A stretch of 19,593 nt of DNA, from positions 1 through 19,593 of the forward strand of contig CAZHJE010000009.1 in assembly GCA_964532965.1 (NCBI GenBank). The letters are read 5' to 3'. Source of the stretch: CAZHJE01 sp964532965 (GTDB lineage: Bacteria > Patescibacteriota > WWE3 > UBA101185 > UBA10185). The notes beneath the pieces were generated by a model, which searched no databases, was not told the DNA's origin, and saw only the letters and a program-made list of their open reading frames with translations. Below, in pieces: positions 1 to 7,724 of the stretch (positions within the stretch are counted from its first letter, which is position 1; each line of letters opens with the position of its first letter). The translations under genes were made by a program, and so were the position numbers.

Positions 1-399
1 TCTTCTAAAATTATGCGGAAAATAGTGGAATACCTGGTTCCTACCATTTTTCCAAGCCCGCCACATCATCATTGCAACATCAGTGCCATTTCCAGCATGC
101 GAACATATTTTATTAAATACATTTTCTTGCTCTGATATAAAATGCGGATTTAATATTCTTCCTATTCTAATGTCATCTCCATAATATTGATCTTCTCGAA
201 TTAAATTTAAATCTAAAAATAACTTTTTCAAAAACCCCTCATATGCTTTTGCAAAGGGAAAAACCAAATACGAGTAATCGGATATATCAGACATGTGTTC
301 GTTAGCATGATCAAAAAGTATTTCTCCATCGTTTATCAAACCTTGAATTTCTACAGGCAAATAATTCCAAAGTAATGAATCTCTTTTAATTAGAAACAT
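1..399 (-). CDS. HEPN ribonuclease-like protein, RnlA/LsoA C-terminal domain type (partial)
   Basis: The minus strand is open from an ATG at 399-397 through base 1 (133 codons), and the gene continues beyond the left edge. The visible part looks like the C-terminal (DBD/HEPN) domain of RNase LS toxins RnlA and LsoA: a SDYSYLVFPFAKAYEGFLKK stretch at residues 40-59, RIGRILNP at 78-85, and RNQVFH at 120-125, which fits the HEPN Rx4-6H signature. K51, E54, R120 and H125 line up with the R-x-x-E and R-x4-H residues that I recall as catalytic in E. coli RnlA (R instead of K there). If active it would cleave RNA in the cytoplasm. There is no N-terminal RnlA region, so it is a short stand-alone form. 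The reading frame stays open upstream to a TTG at 459, but ATG 399 is preferred because an extended -10 ends 7 bases before it. An RnlB-like antitoxin is not visible here. Confidence 0.7.
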   Translation of the reverse strand, partial: MFLIKRDSLLWNYLPVEIQGLINDGEILFDHANEHMSDISDYSYLVFPFAKAYEGFLKKLFLDLNLIREDQYYGDDIRIGRILNPHFISEQENVFNKICSHAGNGTDVAMMMWRAWKNGRNQVFHYFPHNFRR

Positions 400-406
400 A
401 TAATGA

Positions 407-415
407 ATAATAACA
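407..415 (-). promoter_or_regulatory. Extended -10 promoter for the HEPN gene
   Basis: On the minus strand TGT-TATTAT (TGn plus a 5/6 match to TATAAT) ends 7 bases before ATG 399, so transcription would begin at or next to the start codon. No convincing -35 was seen. Confidence 0.4.
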
Positions 416-439
416 TGAGATATACTCCAATTGCCATTG

Positions 440-445
440 TATAAT
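440..445 (+). promoter_or_regulatory. -10 box ahead of the membrane protein/Ca2+ transport operon
   Basis: A perfect TATAAT lies 25 bases before ATG 471, predicting a leader of about 19 bases. The -35 region is weak. It sits opposite the 5' side of the divergent HEPN gene, so the two promoters nearly back onto each other. Confidence 0.4.
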
Positions 446-470
446 AAGATGGTGTACAATTTATTTGTTT

Positions 471-1556
471 ATGGACACACCGAAAAAAAGAAATATATTT
501 AAAACACTCAGCTTTTTGGGCATACTTCTTGTGATTGTTTATTTATTACTAGTCTCTCCACATGTATTTTTGGTTTTACTAAATGTCTTCTGGTTACTTT
601 TAACCATTATTACTATTACTTTTTTAATACTTGGGACATTAACAATCTTGGGTAAAAAGCAAGAAGCTGGGAAAATTATAGATTTAGTTCTTAAAGGCTC
701 AATCACAGTAATAGATATTACAAGTTTTTTAAAAACCTTAGTTGAAGAATTTAAAAAAATAGTAAAAATGGTTGTGGTCCTTATTATACCTTACCTTAGC
801 CTTGTATTAGCCTTTATTTTGTATTTAGTAATTCTATACGGATATAAATATATTGGAAAAACAAATGACGTATTTATTCCAACGCTTGGCCTTTCGATAG
901 GGCTGACCTTAATAATTGGAATATTAAATAGACCAAAAAAAATATCAGATCAGGTCACCACTTGGATACAAGACGCACTAAAACTCTTTAACAGGAGCTT
1001 TATAGACTCACTAGAAATCTTTGTGTTTATACTTTTTTTAACAATAGACAGTACAAAGTTATTTTTTTTACCACAACATTTAAATATACCGCTTCATTCG
1101 AAAATTGGGGGGTATGATCTTATGACAAGAAGTATTGTCTTTACAGATCACGCCTCAATTACATTTATGTTAATTGGTGCAGGTATATTGCTTGAATTAA
1201 CAAGAAATATATTACGACTTTTTGTTACCACAATAATTTACTATAAAAACCCAGACAAATTCATTCCCGAAGCTAAAGGACAAGGACGCGCGGGATTATT
1301 TAAAGGTGCACTCAAAAAAACCGTAGCCGATGCAAAAGACGAAATATTATATTTTTCTGCGTTTACAACTTTTATGATGATAGTCTTTTTGCTTTTCCCA
1401 AGACTAAAACTTATTGCTCTAATAGGAGTTAGTGCAGGAAACCTAATAATAGACCTTGTCTTTCCACAAAGATTAACAATGAAAAAACCTAAAGGGCAAG
1501 AAGATATAATTTCACGTACATTTGATAGAATATTTAGAATTAGAACTTTAGAATAG
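471..1556 (+). CDS. Multi-pass membrane protein of unknown function
   Basis: I do not recognise the family. The product is 361 residues if started at ATG 471; a TTG at 465 in the same frame is the only other upstream option and is less likely. Hydrophobic spans appear at about residues 10-30, 32-56, 95-125, 135-155, 180-198, 230-250 and 305-335, consistent with six or seven transmembrane segments. A basic, glycine-rich loop around residues 262-285 (KGQGRAGLFKGALKKTVADA) precedes the last hydrophobic block and is the most distinctive soluble part. It ends in TAG only 8 bases before the Ca2+ ATPase gene, so the two are probably co-transcribed and the protein may help in cation transport or membrane homeostasis; that role is inference from position only. 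Confidence 0.75.
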   Translation: MDTPKKRNIFKTLSFLGILLVIVYLLLVSPHVFLVLLNVFWLLLTIITITFLILGTLTILGKKQEAGKIIDLVLKGSITVIDITSFLKTLVEEFKKIVKMVVVLIIPYLSLVLAFILYLVILYGYKYIGKTNDVFIPTLGLSIGLTLIIGILNRPKKISDQVTTWIQDALKLFNRSFIDSLEIFVFILFLTIDSTKLFFLPQHLNIPLHSKIGGYDLMTRSIVFTDHASITFMLIGAGILLELTRNILRLFVTTIIYYKNPDKFIPEAKGQGRAGLFKGALKKTVADAKDEILYFSAFTTFMMIVFLLFPRLKLIALIGVSAGNLIIDLVFPQRLTMKKPKGQEDIISRTFDRIFRIRTLE

Positions 1557-1564
1557 AACTAAAT

Positions 1565-4201
1565 ATGCAGTATCACACGCAAAACATCGATGAATTAGCC
1601 AATGAATTTGATACAAATACTGAAATTGGGTTAACTGCAGAACAAGTACAGAAACAACAACAATTGCATGGGTTAAATAACTTACCCGAAACAAAAAAAG
1701 AAACTGTTTTGCAAAAAGTATTAAATCAATTTAAAAATATTTTGGTGTGGATACTAATTGGTGCGGCAATAGTTTCGGCAGGAGTAGGAGAATATTTAGA
1801 TGCGGGTGTCATACTAGTTATTGTCATTATAAATGCATTGATGGGGTTTATTCAAGAACAAAAAGCCGAAAATGCAATAGAAGCATTAAAAAAACTATCT
1901 ACTGATTATGCAAAAGTAATAAGAAATGGAAATATAGAAAAAATAGAAACAAATCAACTTGTTCCTGGAGATATTATTTTTCTTGAAAGTGGCGATAAAA
2001 TACCGGCAGACGCCAGAATAATAGAAATAGTCAACCTAGAGGTGTCAGAAGCAATATTAACTGGTGAATCAAAACCAATTAAAAAAATTACCGCCACATT
2101 AACAAACGAGAATATAGCCCTTGCAGATAGAAAAAATATGTTGTATCGAAATACCAGCGTCAACTATGGAAAAGCAAAAGCAATTGTCGTTGCTACAGGG
2201 TTTAATACAGAAATTGGAAAAATCTCTACATTATTACAAAAAGATGTAACTAACGAAACCCCCCTCACAAAAGAGTTACATTCTGTAGGTAAATCGCTGA
2301 GTTACGCTGCCATGATAATTATTGGAGTGGTGTTTTTTGCCGGTGTTTTTTTGGCACACATGGACATAAAAGAGACTTTTTTAACTGCAATAAGCCTAGC
2401 AGTCGCATCTATACCAGAAGGTTTACCTGCTGTAATCACCCTATCACTTGCAATTGGCGTGTCTAAGTTGGCAAAACAAAAAGCAATAGTCAGAAGGCTA
2501 CAAGCAGTAGAAACACTTGGCTCGGTAAATTATATTCTTACGGATAAAACAGGTACATTAACTCAAAATAAAATGGCTGTTACGCATATTGCCACTCTTG
2601 ATCAAGAAGTATTGGAAAATAGTTTTAGTAAAGAAAAAGGCTTAGATTGGTTAATAGAAGTTAGTATCCTTTGCAACGATGCGGATTATTCTAACAATAA
2701 ATTTATTGGTGATTCTACAGAAACAGCATTACTTGAGTTTGCAAAACATAAAAACTTTGACATTTCAATGATTAGAAAAAAATATAAAAGGTTATATGAA
2801 ATACCATTTTCTTCAGAAACAAAAAAATTGCTTGTAGTAGTACAAAACACCGATACTCCTAACGATATTTTTGTTCTTACTAAAGGCGCACCAGATGTAA
2901 TAAAACACATAGTAAAAGAAGATTCGGTACAAGTATCCCAACTTAATGAGACATATACTAAACAAGGATTAAGAAGCTTGGCATTCTCATATAAAAAAAT
3001 TACACAAAAAACATTAGAAAAAGCTCTTAATTTAGACAACCCTGAAGATGAATTATCAATATATCACGATTTTCTAGGTATAATTTCGCAATCTGACCCA
3101 CTAAGAGAAGAGGTGAAAGATGCAATACAACTTGCTAAAAAAGCAGGAATTAAAACAATTATGATAACAGGTGATCACAAATTAACAGCAACAAGCATAG
3201 CTTACACGTTAGACTTAATAAAAAGCGAAAATGAAGTAGTTGATGGTACAGAACTTGGGGATATTTCGGAAGATGCACTAAAAGAAATATTAAAACGTAA
3301 AAAAGTATTTGCACGTGTATCTCCACAACAAAAGTTAAGTATTGTTAATGCTGTAAAGGATATGGGCTATATTGTTGCAGTAACAGGTGATGGCGTGAAT
3401 GACGCTCCTGCAATAAAAAGTGCGGACATAGGCATATCTATGGGAATAACAGGCACAGATGTTGCAAAAGAAGTTTCGGATATGGTACTCCAAGACGATA
3501 ATTACGCAACCATTGTAACTGCAATAAAAGAAGGTAGAATTATATATTCTAATTTAGTTAAATTTATTACATATCTAATATCTTGTAATATATCCGAAAT
3601 ATTAGTTGTATCCGGAGCAATAATTGCAAGATTACCACTTCCGTTACTTCCAATTCAAATATTATGGGTAAATTTAGTTACAGATGGATTTCCGGCACTA
3701 GCGCTTGGTATGGAACCATCAGAAAAAGACGTTATGCAAAGACTTCCTAGAAATATGCTAGGAAATGACCAAAGGCTATTATCAAAACATCGATGGAAAC
3801 AAATGATATTTCATGCAACATTAATAACAACTGCTACACTAGGCATTTTTTATCTTGGTTATCATTTTTATACTGGAGATGACAAACTAAAAGTTATACA
3901 AACACTAACTTTAACTACGCTCACTTTTTCTCAACTGTTTCACGCGTTTAATAAAAGATCAGATAGGCATTCGATATTTTCTAAAAATTTAACAAAAAAC
4001 ACTGCTTTAATTTATACATTCTTTTTGTCAGCACTAATTCAAATTGCGGTAGTATACTTACCTTTTTTAAACAAACTGCTTAAAACTACACCTCTGAAAG
4101 CAGAGCTGTTTGTATATGGTATATTATTTTCATTAATACCAGTAATAGGTTCAGAAATGCAAAAAGCATATTTAAAACGTGCCCACAACAATACTACTTA
4201 A
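1565..4201 (+). CDS. Cation-transporting P-type ATPase, P2A (Ca2+-ATPase) type
   Basis: This 878-residue protein has the full P-type ATPase order. TGES of the actuator domain is at 166-169, PEGLP of M4 at 284-288, the phosphorylated aspartate D327 in DKTGT, and the hinge TGDGVNDAPA at 607-616. Ion-site residues resemble SERCA/PMR1 pumps: E285 in PEGLP (M4), N675 and E678 in M5, and N703, T706 and D707 in NLVTDG (M6). The M8 glutamate of SERCA site I seems to be missing (LTFSQLFHAF in that region), so a single PMR1-like Ca2+/Mn2+ site is possible. It would export Ca2+ (or Mn2+) across the cytoplasmic membrane using ATP. The last 23 bases overlap the exchanger gene downstream, suggesting translational coupling in one cation-export operon. 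No Shine-Dalgarno precedes ATG 1565. The length is usual for bacterial P2A pumps. Confidence 0.93.
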   Translation: MQYHTQNIDELANEFDTNTEIGLTAEQVQKQQQLHGLNNLPETKKETVLQKVLNQFKNILVWILIGAAIVSAGVGEYLDAGVILVIVIINALMGFIQEQKAENAIEALKKLSTDYAKVIRNGNIEKIETNQLVPGDIIFLESGDKIPADARIIEIVNLEVSEAILTGESKPIKKITATLTNENIALADRKNMLYRNTSVNYGKAKAIVVATGFNTEIGKISTLLQKDVTNETPLTKELHSVGKSLSYAAMIIIGVVFFAGVFLAHMDIKETFLTAISLAVASIPEGLPAVITLSLAIGVSKLAKQKAIVRRLQAVETLGSVNYILTDKTGTLTQNKMAVTHIATLDQEVLENSFSKEKGLDWLIEVSILCNDADYSNNKFIGDSTETALLEFAKHKNFDISMIRKKYKRLYEIPFSSETKKLLVVVQNTDTPNDIFVLTKGAPDVIKHIVKEDSVQVSQLNETYTKQGLRSLAFSYKKITQKTLEKALNLDNPEDELSIYHDFLGIISQSDPLREEVKDAIQLAKKAGIKTIMITGDHKLTATSIAYTLDLIKSENEVVDGTELGDISEDALKEILKRKKVFARVSPQQKLSIVNAVKDMGYIVAVTGDGVNDAPAIKSADIGISMGITGTDVAKEVSDMVLQDDNYATIVTAIKEGRIIYSNLVKFITYLISCNISEILVVSGAIIARLPLPLLPIQILWVNLVTDGFPALALGMEPSEKDVMQRLPRNMLGNDQRLLSKHRWKQMIFHATLITTATLGIFYLGYHFYTGDDKLKVIQTLTLTTLTFSQLFHAFNKRSDRHSIFSKNLTKNTALIYTFFLSALIQIAVVYLPFLNKLLKTTPLKAELFVYGILFSLIPVIGSEMQKAYLKRAHNNTT

Positions 4202-5132
4202 CATAGGAATAATTTTTGTGTCTGGAATTGCTCTTATTAGAGGAGTTAATCTGTTTGTTAGGTCCGCAACTAAGCTTGCGCACAATCTTAATATTTCAGA
4301 ATACACAATTAGTTTTTTTTTAATCGCAATAGGAACCTCACTACCAGAAACTACAGTTGCAATAACCTCAGCAATAGAAAAAAAACCCTTGCTTGCTTTG
4401 GGTAATTCTATTGGGTCAAATATTGCGCTATTAACACTAGTGGTAGCATTACCTGCTTTAACATCGGGAATTTTAACAACAAAAAAGATATTAGAATCAA
4501 ACGACATATATTACACTGCGTTATTTAATTTGCTCCCAATAGGTCTTGTCGTAGACGGTAAACTCACAAGGCTTGATGGGATAATACTTCTTGTGTCGTA
4601 TAGCATTTATGCTCAAATGGTTTTAAAAAAAGCACACGGTCTTGAAAACATACGAGAACGCACAGAAAATATTAACGGGCTGAAACAAATATTGGTTTTT
4701 CTCTTTTCGTTAGCTGTACTTTTAATTTCATCTGAAGTAATTGTTAGATCGGCCATAAATCTTAGTAGTACATTTGCAATCAATTTGGGTTTTATTGGCC
4801 TAACAGTAACCGCGCTTGGAACATCTCTTCCTGAAATCGCTTTTTCGATATCTGCATTAAAGAACGGCAGCAAAGACGAAATACTTGGAAATATCATTGG
4901 CAGTGTAGTAGCAAACTCAACGCTAGTTCTTGGGCTAGCCGCAATTATTTCACCTATAAACTTGAATGGAACACGGATTGGTATGCCAACACTCTTTTTT
5001 TTAGTCCTATCTCAGTTAGTATTTTTGCGATTTGCAAAAACAAAAGAAAAATTTGATAAACCAGAAGGATTAATACTGCTTTTAATATACATCCTCTTTC
5101 TACTCACAGAAATATATATTGTCAGCCACTAA
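4179..5132 (+). CDS. CaCA-family Na+(cation)/Ca2+ exchanger, YrbG-like
   Basis: The 317-residue integral membrane protein carries the two inverted alpha repeats of the Ca2+/cation antiporter superfamily. Alpha-1 contains GTSLPE from residue 52 followed by GNSIGSN, and alpha-2 contains GTSLPE from residue 214 followed by GNIIGSVVANSTLVLG. The acidic residue in each GTSLPE and the polar residues of the GNxxGSN motifs form the ion sites in this family. It probably uses an inward cation gradient to expel Ca2+. The start is GTG 4179, inside the 3' end of the ATPase gene (23-base overlap), giving a first hydrophobic helix at once; no ATG lies before the conserved repeat in a better place. The length is normal for YrbG-type proteins. 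It converges on the minus-strand gene at 5141 with only 8 bases between. Confidence 0.9.
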   Translation: MPTTILLNIGIIFVSGIALIRGVNLFVRSATKLAHNLNISEYTISFFLIAIGTSLPETTVAITSAIEKKPLLALGNSIGSNIALLTLVVALPALTSGILTTKKILESNDIYYTALFNLLPIGLVVDGKLTRLDGIILLVSYSIYAQMVLKKAHGLENIRERTENINGLKQILVFLFSLAVLLISSEVIVRSAINLSSTFAINLGFIGLTVTALGTSLPEIAFSISALKNGSKDEILGNIIGSVVANSTLVLGLAAIISPINLNGTRIGMPTLFFLVLSQLVFLRFAKTKEKFDKPEGLILLLIYILFLLTEIYIVSH

Positions 5133-5140
5133 CTTATAAC

Positions 5141-5683
5141 TTAATTTATGTCAGAAAAACTTGCCGAGGAATAAAAATTTTTGGTTAAAGATGATATCGG
5201 GGCTATAACAGCCCCATAATTATTTGTACCATCAGACAATGTATATATGTCAGAACCAGGAACTTCACCTAAATCGATCACTTTAAACATACCACCTTCG
5301 GTGTACCATCCTGATCTAACATAGAATTTAATGTACTCATAGTCTTTCCACTCATCACTGTAAGAAATAATAACCTCGTGTAAATCTGTGGTGCCCCCAC
5401 TAACTGTACCTAACCTACTCCCTGCTGTTACAGAAGAAATACATTCATCTAAACTTTTACACATATACTCAACCAAGTCCCAGGTAGCAGCTTGTGCAGT
5501 TATCGAAACGCTAAATCCGGGTTTTGCGTACGCATCACCAACAGTTTGTGCCCCTCGGATATTCTCAGATGATGACGAATTAAAATTATTTGTTTCTATA
5601 AAAAAATATGCGGGGATAACAAGAAGCAAAAGAGCAATAACTATAACAATTGGTACTGAATATCCTAAATCCTTCTTGAGCAT
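5141..5683 (-). CDS. Membrane-anchored exported protein of unknown function
   Basis: I do not recognise the family. The 180-residue product starts with a short basic segment (MLKKDLGYS) and a single strong hydrophobic helix at residues 10-29, then an extracellular-looking remainder rich in Ser, Gly, Thr, Tyr and acidic residues. There is no lipobox cysteine after the helix, so it reads as an uncleaved signal anchor or Sec signal rather than a lipoprotein, and no type IV pilin processing motif is clear. Two cysteines in a Cx5C arrangement (CKSLDEC, about residues 73-79) could form a small disulphide loop outside the cell. It is transcribed alone, divergently from the glycosyltransferase gene and converging on the exchanger gene. 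A TTGATA-17-GTTAAT promoter with the -10 ending 6 bases from ATG 5683 supports this start. Confidence 0.7.
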   Translation of the reverse strand: MLKKDLGYSVPIVIVIALLLLVIPAYFFIETNNFNSSSSENIRGAQTVGDAYAKPGFSVSITAQAATWDLVEYMCKSLDECISSVTAGSRLGTVSGGTTDLHEVIISYSDEWKDYEYIKFYVRSGWYTEGGMFKVIDLGEVPGSDIYTLSDGTNNYGAVIAPISSLTKNFYSSASFSDIN

Positions 5684-5689
5684 AAAATA

Positions 5690-5718
5690 ATTAACGCACG
5701 GATTTCATTTTTTATCAA
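5690..5718 (-). promoter_or_regulatory. Promoter for the exported protein (minus strand)
   Basis: Reading the minus strand, TTGATA (5718-5713) is followed by a 17-base spacer and GTTAAT (5695-5690), which is preceded by TGC as an extended -10. Six bases separate it from ATG 5683, predicting a leaderless transcript. The -10 is only a 4/6 match. Confidence 0.45.
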
Positions 5719-5723
5719 GATCA

Positions 5724-5732
5724 TGGGATAAT
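5724..5732 (+). promoter_or_regulatory. Extended -10 promoter for the glycosyltransferase-mutM-recF operon
   Basis: TGG-GATAAT is an extended -10 ending 7 bases before ATG 5740. The -35 position (TTCATT, 5704-5709) is weak. The divergent minus-strand promoter lies within about 35 bases, so the two could compete for polymerase. Confidence 0.5.
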
Positions 5733-5739
5733 CGAATGA

Positions 5740-6873
5740 ATGAAAAACATTAAAAGTGCCAAGGTAGCAATCATATGTGAATACTTAAATCAGTACGGCG
5801 GTGCTGAAAGAACTATGGAAAACATACTTGAACTTTTTCCAAATGCTACTTTATATACAGGTGTTTATGATGCATCAAAAATGCCAGACACAATTAATTC
5901 AAAAAAAATAGTTTACCCTAACAACTCTTTGTTGCTTAAATTTCCAAAATACTTCACCTTTTTAATGCCATTAATTTTTGAAAACTTTGATCTAAGAGCA
6001 TATGATTTAATAATCTCAAGTGGTAACGCGTGGGCAAAAAGTGTTATTACTAAACCAACACAACTTCATATTAGCTATATTCATACGCCACCCAGATTTT
6101 TATATAAATATTCGGTAGAAAGTCAAAAAAGAGACGCGTGGTACTTTAAACCTATTGTTTCATTAATAGATTTTATATTACGCATTTGGGACTTTAGCGC
6201 AGCACAAAGACCCGATTATCTGCTAACTAACTCGTGTGAAACGCAAAGCAGAATAAAAAAATTTTATCATCGTGAATCTAAAGTAATATATCCCCCACTA
6301 GAGAGTATGTATAAAGAAATCGCAAAAACAAAAACGGCTACTAAAAATGAAGAAAAATATTACTTAGTTATTGGTAGGTTATCGGCGTATAAAAACTTTG
6401 ATTTAGTAATTAAAGCGTTTAATATTTTAAGAATGCCTCTTGTTGTTGCGGGAACAGGTATTGAAGAAAACTATCTAAAAACTATCGCAAATGAAAACAT
6501 TAAATTTGTGGGTAAAGTTTCTGAAAACGAAAAAGCTGAGTTATTTAATAACTGTTTAGGTGTAATTAATGCAGTACAAGACGAGGACTTTGGGATTGTT
6601 CCTGTAGAAGCAATGTCTTATGGAAAACCCGTCTTTGCACATAAATCAGGCGGTCATTTAGAAACAATACAAGATGGGCTATCAGGTACATTTTTCGAAG
6701 ATTTGACATTAGACGCTTTTATAAATGCATTTAAAAAATTTGACAATGACGTGACACAAAATAAATTTGATAGTAACAAAATACGAAAAAGCGTAAAAAA
6801 GTTTGAAAAAGAAATTTTTAAAAAAGAAATGTGGTCATATATTTTAGAAAAATTTAATGCACATTTTAACTAA
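5740..6873 (+). CDS. GT4-family glycosyltransferase (GT-B fold)
   Basis: A 377-residue retaining glycosyltransferase of the GT4/WbaZ-like type. The N-terminal Rossmann domain has the GGAER loop at residues 20-24 and an HTPPRFLY motif near 118-125. The C-terminal domain has GRLSAYKNFDLVIKAF, the usual nucleotide-sugar domain entry, and the EX7E motif EDFGIVPVE with E282 and E290, followed by SYGKPVFAHKSGGHLETI. It should move a sugar from an NDP-sugar to a lipid-linked or surface glycan at the inner face of the membrane; donor and acceptor cannot be told. There is no signal peptide or transmembrane helix. It heads an operon with mutM (TAATG overlap of one base), which says nothing about a shared pathway. 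ATG 5740 is chosen since the ATG at 5736 reaches a stop at its third codon. Confidence 0.88.
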   Translation: MKNIKSAKVAIICEYLNQYGGAERTMENILELFPNATLYTGVYDASKMPDTINSKKIVYPNNSLLLKFPKYFTFLMPLIFENFDLRAYDLIISSGNAWAKSVITKPTQLHISYIHTPPRFLYKYSVESQKRDAWYFKPIVSLIDFILRIWDFSAAQRPDYLLTNSCETQSRIKKFYHRESKVIYPPLESMYKEIAKTKTATKNEEKYYLVIGRLSAYKNFDLVIKAFNILRMPLVVAGTGIEENYLKTIANENIKFVGKVSENEKAELFNNCLGVINAVQDEDFGIVPVEAMSYGKPVFAHKSGGHLETIQDGLSGTFFEDLTLDAFINAFKKFDNDVTQNKFDSNKIRKSVKKFEKEIFKKEMWSYILEKFNAHFN

Positions 6874-7724
6874 TGCCCGAACTACCAGAAGTCCATACAA
6901 TTACACAAGATATTAAAAAACATGTTGTCGGGACAAATATAGTAAATGTCACTATTTCTCAAGCATACAACGCATTACCGCAAAATGACTTATTTGTAAC
7001 AAGTGTTCAAAATACTCATATTATTGACGCTACAAGAATAGGTAAAAATATAATTCTTAAATTAAGTAATAATAGTTATCTTGGATTCCATCTGGCAATG
7101 ACAGGAAGAATATTGTTAAGAAAAGTTAACTATCCAAAAGATAAGTGGCTTAGAGTTAGCTTTATTTTAAAAAAAAATAATAAGCAGTACGAACTAAGAT
7201 TTTGCGATATGAGAATGTTTGGGAAAGTGTTTTTAATTCCGCAAAATAGCATCGAAAACTTTAACGATCAATATGGCCCAGATCCGTTAAATGAAACTTT
7301 AACGCCTGATGCATTTCATAAAATATTAACTTCTAAAAATACAAACATTAAAAATGTATTACTTGATCAAAGTCTGATATCGGGACTTGGGAATGCTTAT
7401 GCCACAGATGCATTATGGCTTGCAAAAATACATCCTGAAACAAAAACTAAAGATATTTCGCTAAAACACGCACAAAACTTATTTACTGCGTGTAAAGAAC
7501 TATTAGCAGAAGGTATAAAACATAGAGGCATTTCTATGAGTGACTATGTAGATTTGTTTGGAAAAAAAGGTGAGCAACAAAAGTATTTTAGAATATATAA
7601 AAAGGAGAAATGTACACGCTGTAATCTTAAAATATCTTTTAAAAAGCTAAATGGGCGTGGCACCTATTTTTGTAGCAACTGCCAAGTACTACTTACTAAG
7701 AATGGTTTATTTAATGATAATTAA
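6873..7724 (+). CDS. mutM: Formamidopyrimidine-DNA glycosylase / AP lyase (MutM/Fpg)
   Basis: The 283-residue base-excision repair enzyme removes 8-oxoguanine and formamidopyrimidines and nicks the abasic site. It begins MPELPEV, giving the catalytic P2 (Schiff base) and E3. K58 in RIGK matches the conserved Fpg lysine, HLAMTGR and DMRMFGK motifs follow, and GLGNAYATDALW is the helix-two-turn-helix; D stands where most Fpg proteins have E, a mild change. The C-terminal zinc finger is complete with C247, C250, C267 and C270, and R262 is the conserved DNA-contacting arginine in GRGTYFC. All key residues are present, so it should be active. The start overlaps the glycosyltransferase stop by one base and its end overlaps recF by 11 bases, so the genes are probably translationally coupled. 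Confidence 0.96.
   Translation: MPELPEVHTITQDIKKHVVGTNIVNVTISQAYNALPQNDLFVTSVQNTHIIDATRIGKNIILKLSNNSYLGFHLAMTGRILLRKVNYPKDKWLRVSFILKKNNKQYELRFCDMRMFGKVFLIPQNSIENFNDQYGPDPLNETLTPDAFHKILTSKNTNIKNVLLDQSLISGLGNAYATDALWLAKIHPETKTKDISLKHAQNLFTACKELLAEGIKHRGISMSDYVDLFGKKGEQQKYFRIYKKEKCTRCNLKISFKKLNGRGTYFCSNCQVLLTKNGLFNDN

Noticed and set aside
400..459. N-terminal extension of the HEPN gene to TTG 459
   Set aside because: The frame is open, but the extended -10 sequence falls within it and ATG 399 has the spacing seen at other starts. It cannot be fully excluded.
1954..3039. Minus-strand ORFs opposite the P-type ATPase gene
   Set aside because: The plus strand carries all ATPase motifs in this interval; the antisense translations have no recognisable features.
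5199..5215. Perfect 6-bp inverted repeat GGGGCT-ATAAC-AGCCCC near the convergent gene ends
   Set aside because: It lies inside the minus-strand coding region and no T run follows on either strand, so a terminator call is not supported; it may be coincidence of coding sequence.
7651..7713. Longer RecF start at GTG 7651 or ATG 7702
   Set aside because: The extra residues fall within the mutM zinc-finger coding region and do not resemble the RecF N-terminus, which starts cleanly at ATG 7714.
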